Shown here one piece after another: positions 57,867 through 64,000 of a stretch of 64,000 bases of DNA (position 1 is its first letter; every line of letters starts with the position of its first letter). The notes beneath the pieces are model-generated. The model worked only from the letters and a program-made list of their open reading frames with translations. It was not told where the DNA came from and did no database searches. Made by a program: the position numbers and the translations under genes. This DNA comes from Varanus komodoensis. Taxonomy: Eukaryota; Chordata; Lepidosauria; Squamata; Varanidae. The stretch covers positions 5,805,284 to 5,869,283 of the forward strand of contig NW_025335468.1 of the NCBI RefSeq assembly GCF_004798865.1, read 5' to 3'.

Positions 57867-58125
57867 CAGTGACAGCAACTTTTTCAGAAGTGTGCCACAG
57901 TTAAATATAAGCTGAAATCTATTGCCATTCCCAAAGTATCTTCTTATGTAGTTTGCCTTAGGTCAAGTGAGTTAGAGAATAAGCGTCAATGCCGCACTGT
58001 GGTGCATTTCTGACTCTGTACCATAGCCAGGTCTGTAGGCTTGCTTTTGCTCTCCAGGAGGGTTAGATATGCTTGCTGCCTGTGCTGCATTTGGCACTTG
58101 CGCATCACCAAGTTGGCTGGCCCTG
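57867..58125. mobile_element. Complete non-autonomous hAT element (259 bp)
   Basis: The left end reads CAGTGACAGCAACTTTTTC, with GTGTGCCACAG further in. The right end, reverse-complemented, reads CAGGGCCAGCCAACTTGGTG, with AAGTGCCAAATGC further in. The flanking octamers TTCTAAAC (57859-57866) and TTCTAAAA (58126-58133) match at 7 of 8 bases. No coding capacity. It is a hAT type different in detail from the 25.2 kb element. Confidence 0.87.
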
Positions 58126-61100
58126 TTCTAAAATGATAAGGGCGGCCAGGTAAGATCTTGGATGCTTGATTCAGCTTGAGGATTCTAATTCAGAAAACAA
58201 AAATGCCTGTTGGTATCACTAGAACAGAATAATCCCAGAATCAGAATTGTTGTCTTCTTGCAGGCTTAGGCAGCCTGAAACATATAGCTGTATTATTACC
58301 CGATTTCCAGTCATTTGGCATCTTTTTCCGTGAAGCTGAAAGCTTGTTTTCCCTAGCTATGGCTCACAGAACAGAGCAGCAGGACATCATTTTACAAAGC
58401 AGCTTTTCCAGCCATTTCCCCTTATTTGTTTAACTGTTCAGCTAAGAGTGCCCTTCTCATCTCTCTGGTTTTGAAGTTATAGCCCACAAATGGTAGAAGA
58501 AGAAAAGGACCAGTCAGTCTGACTAGTCCAAAGAAAGGTGATCAATTAAAATTAATCCTAAAACATTATCCCAACTTCACTGTGTCTATACTTGCCCCAC
58601 ACTGGATGTAGTCACTGAGAGCTATTATTATCCATAGCTTATAACCCTTGCTCTCTTTCTCCTTTCCCTGATCTCCTTTCCCATATCTAAATTTAGGTAT
58701 GTAAGGTCCTCTAAATAGGGACCTGTCTTTTGCTGAAGTTGCTTTGTTAAAGGCTATTTACACCAAACAACTTTATAGATTAAATATGACTGTTTGAGTT
58801 GAGACAGTCACTAAGTGATCTTGTAACCTTGTCCATGTATTGGTTTTCTGTGTTCATCCCATGCTTATGATTTTGTTTACTTTGTCTTACATGGGACTAT
58901 TGGGGTAGAATTGGTTTTCACACTTCGGAATCTTAAAGAGATTATACTTCCTTTGCATCCTATTAACCAGAGGAAATAGCCACATTAACAGAAGGCATCA
59001 TGTTGCATCCTAAACTTATCCAAACAATATTTCTCTTGGTAGTATAGGGTGAGTGGTTATCTGCTTGCCTCTGTTGAGGAGATGTGCTCAAGCCCTGATC
59101 AACACTCAATGTATAGTATCCCAGTGGAGTATATACAGGAGAGAGGTCAGGGATTGACGAATGAAGCAGATAGAGGTCATTAGGTTGGCACATGAACAAA
59201 GCAGAGGGAGACCAGAATTGGAAGGCAGTGGAGGAGTAGATAAGATAAGGATAGGTAAGGCAAGATACATAAGATTGATGCTGGACAATGAAATGCCACT
59301 TAGTTCCCTCAGCTACGTGTATTGGTTGACTGTTGCACCGAGATTGGTCCTAAGCACGGAAACTGCAAAATAGGTTTCACTGTTGGTTCCTTGGGTTCTG
59401 TGGGTGATACCTTGCTGATGAATCACTTTGCAGGTACGAGCATGATTTGGTGAGATGGGATAAGGTTTTAGGTAAAGTAACTCACAGTAGTTTGGATCAT
59501 TCTATTTCTAAGGCTAAATATCACATTGGCCTTTTACAGAAAGCTATCATTTTGGCTTCTGTGAGTTCTTTGTTCCCAAAGACATCAGCTGTTAGTCTGA
59601 AAGACGGAAGGTCTCGCAGAGGGCACACACAGTATGTTTTGAATTAAAAGACAATATTCTGACCTGAGCATGCTGTTCACAATGAAGTTAAGAAGATTGC
59701 ACTAGAAAGCAAAGCAATGAAAAAAATCATAACGGCTTATGGAACAATTTGAAGTCCCTTTCTTCCTCAGTCAGATAAAAGCCAAGGTCTTTGGTTCCAC
59801 GTATTCAGTAACGCATATTATGAGCCTGATATATGTATTTTTTTCTTAGGTTAGGTTTTTAAATCTTTTCATTTCCTGGGTGTCAAATGGGTTATCTGAG
59901 ACTCTACAAAGTGCCTTTATGCTGATAATTTTCATTACTTTCTTTTAAAGCTCTTTATTTGCTTTTAGATTTGTCTGCCTACTATTCTTAGTTAATTTTG
60001 AAATAGGTTGATTTTTTTTTTTTAGGTTGAATTTTTTTATTTAAATAAAAACATACTACAAAATTTTGAAATAGGCATATGTAACAGGTATATATTATGT
60101 ATAAGTATATGAAGTACATTCTTCCTATTACTTGCAGAATTACTGTGTTATCCCCCAAAATGTTGCCTTGTCAATTTTTGCATTATGTGTGGGTGCCTGC
60201 CATGACTGATTAATTTTCTGGGTGTATAATTTTGACAGCTGCTTATCCTCAACAAAGTCAATACTGTCACCTTGGATTCTGTTTGTAAGAGTCAATTTAT
60301 ATATGGTTGCCATGGCCTGTGGCTGAATGCAATGCTAAACTGGCATTGTTTAATGAGCAAGTCACAGAGTGATTACATGGGAAATTCTCATATCATCACT
60401 GTGTACCAGGGTCACTGTCACTGGCAGGGGAACTTCCCACATAACTCATTTATGCCAAGTGATCCTACTAGTTAAATGTGCAGTGTGCAGCCCAGCTCCA
60501 AGGAGAAAACAGCTATTGGCATGAGCAACGTGTGAAACGAAGTATGTATAAGAAGCCACTGGCCACCTTAGACCACAGTGTAGATGTGTGGCCCCCATCT
60601 GTACATGGTTGCAAGTTTGTTCTGCCCCAGAATATCAACTCAGAACTTCCAAAGTGACATCAGGTAGAATCACATTCATGGAATAATTGAGAGGGGTCTG
60701 TTTATCACTTTGGAATGGCATGTATAATGCTTAATGGGTATAGGTTCTATGTCTAAAAGAAATGCAGATCCTTATCTTGTCCAAATGGTGCCTAAGCCAT
60801 TCAGAGACAAAGTCTTGCCTCCACTGGTCCCCCTCAGGGCTGCCTGCCATTGTCCCTATGGGTTATCTTACAGCTTTAAGTGGGAACCCAAATACATGTA
60901 TGAAAGATGTCTGGTTATGGATTCCTCCAGGTACATCACCATTTTGTTGCTTAAAAAAGAAAGCACCTTTCTAATCATCTTCCTGAATGTTATATACCAG
61001 ATGATAGGTACTGAAGAAGTCTTCTTAAAAGCACTGAAAGTGTTAAAGAGCTGCCAGTCGTTTTCAAACAGAAGCAGTATACTTTAAAACTCAATTCCCA

Positions 61101-62744
61101 GTAGCTCAAAGAGATTGTCTAACCCAAGCATTCTTGAGAAGCTTGTAATGAGGATTAGCTAGAAAGTTCTCCTATTTCAGGTTGCTGTGGTGCCTTGTAA
61201 ACTCCTGGGCTCTGGGATTTTCTTACTCCTTCCACAGGAGCTTCAGACACAGCCTCCTGCTTCTCAGATTTTGGGTGTGTGCATCAGAGAATCTGCTGCC
61301 CTCTTACGTTTGCCTCAGGTTATGTTGGGGCTTTCATTCTCTGTCAGCAGAATCAATGGTAGAAAAGGCAATGTTCTCTCTGGAATTGGTAGGACATCAT
61401 TCAGCCATTTATTGTTCCCTTGCAATACAAATATTTTGTTTTCAACATTACTAAAGAAAGTGGCATGTTTCCTGAACTATTCCAGCTATATCTTCCAGAA
61501 ACAACCTGAGACTTGCTTTAAATCTTACTTTTTTTAAAGTAGCAAAGATTGAAGTCAAGTGCAAACCTCACAGTGATGAGGCAGCAGTGACACTCTGCAA
61601 TGTGTGTTTTGACACACGTAATTTGGAAAGGCCTTGACATAAAGGGGGGTGTACCACACTTCCAGTTTAATGCTGCAAATGTTATATAGTTTAGGTTTAT
61701 GAAGGTGCTTTGTTAGTCCCCTGGAAGTAATCTGGTGGCATTTTCACACTGCTTGGAAAGGACCCTGTCAGCATATCATCTCCTTTACAAGGCTTCACAG
61801 GGACTGAGGTAGTCAGAAAACATAAACACATTGTTCACAAGCCAGGGGAGAGGCAGCTCCAGAAGTGGAATTCTCATAACATGCATTGACAGAACAGCCC
61901 AGAAAACTGTAGCCCTTGGATCTCTGTATATCTCTTCAGTGAGTGTTGGTCCTGATGACTCTTAACTGCTGCTTTGGTGTTCTCTTCTTTAGCAACTGCT
62001 GAAGTAAGTTTCCAGTTCCACCCCCAATACAAAACATTTCCAAAACTTAAACGTGAGGCAAAATGTTTATTGAAACAAGAGAGGAAATGATTTACCAGAG
62101 TTAATTAAAAATAATCAGTCCCCTGAGTCACAATAATGTTGAATTCTGGTTTATACCACACGCTGCTGTTTAAAAAGGCTTTTATCTGCAAGGACATTTA
62201 AAATTCAGCTATTTAATCAAATCCTCTCTAATTGTTAATTCTGTGTTTGGGTGCTGTGTCTTTTTGCTTTGCATTCTGCATACTTGGGATGCAGCTGGGC
62301 AGAGAAAGAGGACCAGGTTCTCTGTGTATTGCTTCTGGATTCTGTCCAATTGGAAGTGCCTGGTGGTGATTATTGCATTGCTGAATAATGGCATTTAGCC
62401 TGGTTGGAGGAAAGAAGGCTGCTTTATTGGCCCTGGCTCCTGCAAAGGCTGTGTCTCTGCATATTAGACAAATCATTAATGTGTTCCAAGCTAGGATTTG
62501 CCCTTTGTAGTAAATACATTGTACGTGAATGCTTTAACAAATGGACATATTAGAGGATGAGTGCGTAGCACTCTTGTTGTTCAGATGAATGTGAAAGGGC
62601 TGTGTTACCTGGGGTGAGAACTGGCTGGGCTTTTGCAACACCGTAGAAGGATTTTCATGAATTGTCTCATTATGCCAAGAAGAGAGAAAGAAGCCAAGCA
62701 TCATTTTAATCCGCTTTAGCAAAAGTATTGCTTGCAGAATATGG
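58126..62744. other. Unique sequence; CNE-like block at 62.0-62.5 kb
   Basis: No gene recognised. The plus frames at 60734-61087 and 61182-61537 lack domains. The T-run near 60010-60025 with nearby AAATAAAAAC may be an old LINE or poly-A tail on the minus strand but cannot be named. Confidence 0.5.
62040..62520. promoter_or_regulatory. Candidate conserved non-coding element
   Basis: A 480-bp stretch free of repeat signals and rich in homeodomain and E-box-like words: CAGAGTTAATTAAAAATAAT, CTATTTAATCAAATCCTC, CTAATTGTTAATTCTG, GATTATTGCATTGCTGAATA, CAAATCATTAATGTG, plus CAGCTG near 62291. Overlapping frames on the minus strand have no domain. The texture is that of a developmental enhancer, but this is inference only. 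Confidence 0.3.
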
Positions 62745-64000
62745 TAGGTAATAACAGGGTTGACCGGCTTCTTGGACTGGTAAGAAAAACCACCTGCCCT
62801 CTTGATCCATGTCCTTGACTGGTAGTCCAGGAGGTGGAAGAATTAAGGCAGCTATTATGTCTTATCATCATCAGTGTCTCCTTCAGAGAGGGTAAAGTTT
62901 CTGCCTGCCTGAAGGAAGCTATTGTACAGCCCCTCCTTAAGAAACCAAACTTGAACTGCCTGGACCTTAGCAACTGTAGACCAGTCTGAAACATAATTTT
63001 TATGTAAGGTGATGGAGTAGGTGGTGTTTCTCCAACTGCAGGCAGTCCTGACTTGATAGTGATTTTCTGGACCCATTTCAGACTGGATTCAGAGTAGAAT
63101 AAGGAGTTGAGACTGCTTTGCTCACTCTAGTGGGAGGTGATCCAGCATGCAGCCCATGGCTACATGTAGCTTGTGAGGTCTTGTTCTGCAGCTCTCTTGC
63201 TGCTTGGAGCCCCCCATTCCCCCACTAACTGGATTCCAGCAATGGCATGAGCATGATTGTGGCAAGCCCTTCATCCTGTTCTCTTCCTGAGACTTGTGAG
63301 AGCTCACCCCAGCATGTCCCATGCCGCTCCAGCTGACAAGCACAAAGGTACTCAGGAGCTGACTCATATACAAGAAACTCAGTGTGCCAGTTCCAAGAAG
63401 GAAGGAGGGGCTGGGGAGGGTCACATGAGAGGGTTTTTGGATGGAAGAAACAGGGAAGAAAGGGATGGGCCATTCCAGAGGAGTGGTAATTGTTCTTGGG
63501 CTGTGGTCAGAGAAGGATCTCTGCAGAGATCACAGGCCCACAAGCATTTAAAGGTTAATTAAATATATTAATTGTGGATATTAAATAAATATATTGTCGA
63601 CACTTTAATTTACAATATGGGAATGTAATTCATTGTGTGGCCTACACGTTCCATGTTGAAGTCCTCATGTGGCCCTTAAAGTATGAAAAGTTGGACTCCC
63701 CTCTAGTGGATGATCTAAAATTTAGAATTGACAGGGGAAGTGTGTCCCTCTTGATTCGGTTGGTTCCCTCAGCAGCCTTTGATGCTGTCGACCACAGTAT
63801 CCCTCTGCATCATCTGAGGGAGCTGGTGATGCTTGGAGACTGTTATTCCTCCAAGAAGAACTGACTTGTGGAGTCCCACAGGGCTCCTTTTGTCTTCAGT
63901 GCTATGTAACATCTACATGAAGCTGCCAGGAAAGATCATCTGGAGGAGTGGTGGTGGGTGTGATCAATATGCTGATAACACCCAGATCTATTTTTCCTTG
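62745..64000 (+). mobile_element. L2-type LINE RT region, split by a hAT-like insert; runs off the window
   Basis: The plus strand reads K-T-T-C-P-L-D-P-C-P (62787-62816), F-R-E-G-K-V-S-A-C-L-K-E-A-I-V-Q-P-L-L-K-K-P-N-L-N, D-F-L-D-P-F-Q-T-G-F-R, and E-T-A-L-L-T-L-V. After a 567-bp insert it continues D-D-L-K-F-R-I-D-R-G-S-V-S-L-L, S-A-A-F-D-A-V-D-H-S-I-P-L-H-H-L-R-E-L, L-T-C-G-V-P-Q-G-S and Q-Y-A-D-N-T-Q-I-Y-F. These are the RT motifs of L2 (with ADN in place of ADD). Frame breaks are present, so it is a dead copy. It is better preserved than the copy at 33 kb. Confidence 0.92.
63134..63700. mobile_element. hAT-like non-autonomous element inside the L2 (567 bp)
   Basis: CTCTAGTGG occurs on both sides (63125-63133 and 63701-63709). 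Removing the insert and one copy restores the L2 reading E-T-A-L-L-T-L-V-D-D-L. The near-terminal wording is hAT-like: left GATCCAGCATGCAGCCCATG, GCTACATG; right, reversed, GTCCAACTTTTCATACTTTA, AGGGCCACATGAGGACTTC. The inverted repeats are imperfect. The duplication is 8 or 9 bases depending on where the ends are placed. There is no transposase frame; the central frames on both strands lack domains. Confidence 0.75.

Overview
The window is non-coding vertebrate DNA, most likely from a squamate reptile (lizard or snake). The best evidence is an intact-looking Sauria-type SINE (tRNA-like head, Bov-B-type 3' end) at 44.1 kb. It sits among CR1, L2 and L1 retrotransposons, squamate-style MIR-like SINEs and short hAT-type and Tigger-type DNA transposons. 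I recognise no host protein-coding exon, tRNA, rRNA or other RNA gene with confidence. The open frames are short, scattered over both strands and mostly chance. The window therefore looks like a gene desert or part of a very long intron.

Layout. 0-24 kb is mostly unique sequence with scattered repeats: a MIR-like SINE (4.0 kb), CR1 ends (6.2, 8.8 kb), a short hAT-type element (8.2 kb), a candidate MITE (11.0 kb), an LTR-like block (12.6 kb), a second MIR-like SINE (15.8 kb), an L2-type tail (17.0 kb), an RTE-type tail (20.7 kb) and an LTR-shaped block (22.8-23.5 kb). At 24.4-27.7 kb there is a three-layer nest: an old L1 ORF2 end, split by a second L1 fragment flanked by a 22-bp repeat, itself split by a hAT element with 8-bp duplications. 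At 29.3-30.0 kb is the 3' part of a CR1. At 33.1-35.1 kb is an L2 holding a solo-LTR-like element. At 37.7-38.1 kb two Tigger-like elements are nested. At 42.8-44.9 kb a second L1 3' end holds an LTR-like block and the Sauria SINE. At 48.5-54.5 kb are a CR1 end and several LINE tails. At 57.9 kb is a complete short hAT. At 62.7-64.0 kb a second L2, running off the window, holds a third hAT-like insert.

Paired copies of the same LINE families serve as empty-site references for one another, so several insertions can be placed to within a few bases. The most striking point is that the two L2 copies were each hit by an unrelated element within about ten bases of the same reverse-transcriptase position.

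The unique stretches hold several blocks that look like conserved non-coding (enhancer-like) DNA, notably 40.3-40.8 kb and 62.0-62.5 kb, and one short exon-like frame at 53.4 kb. These are inferences from base texture and need alignment to other reptiles. I found no new coding system.
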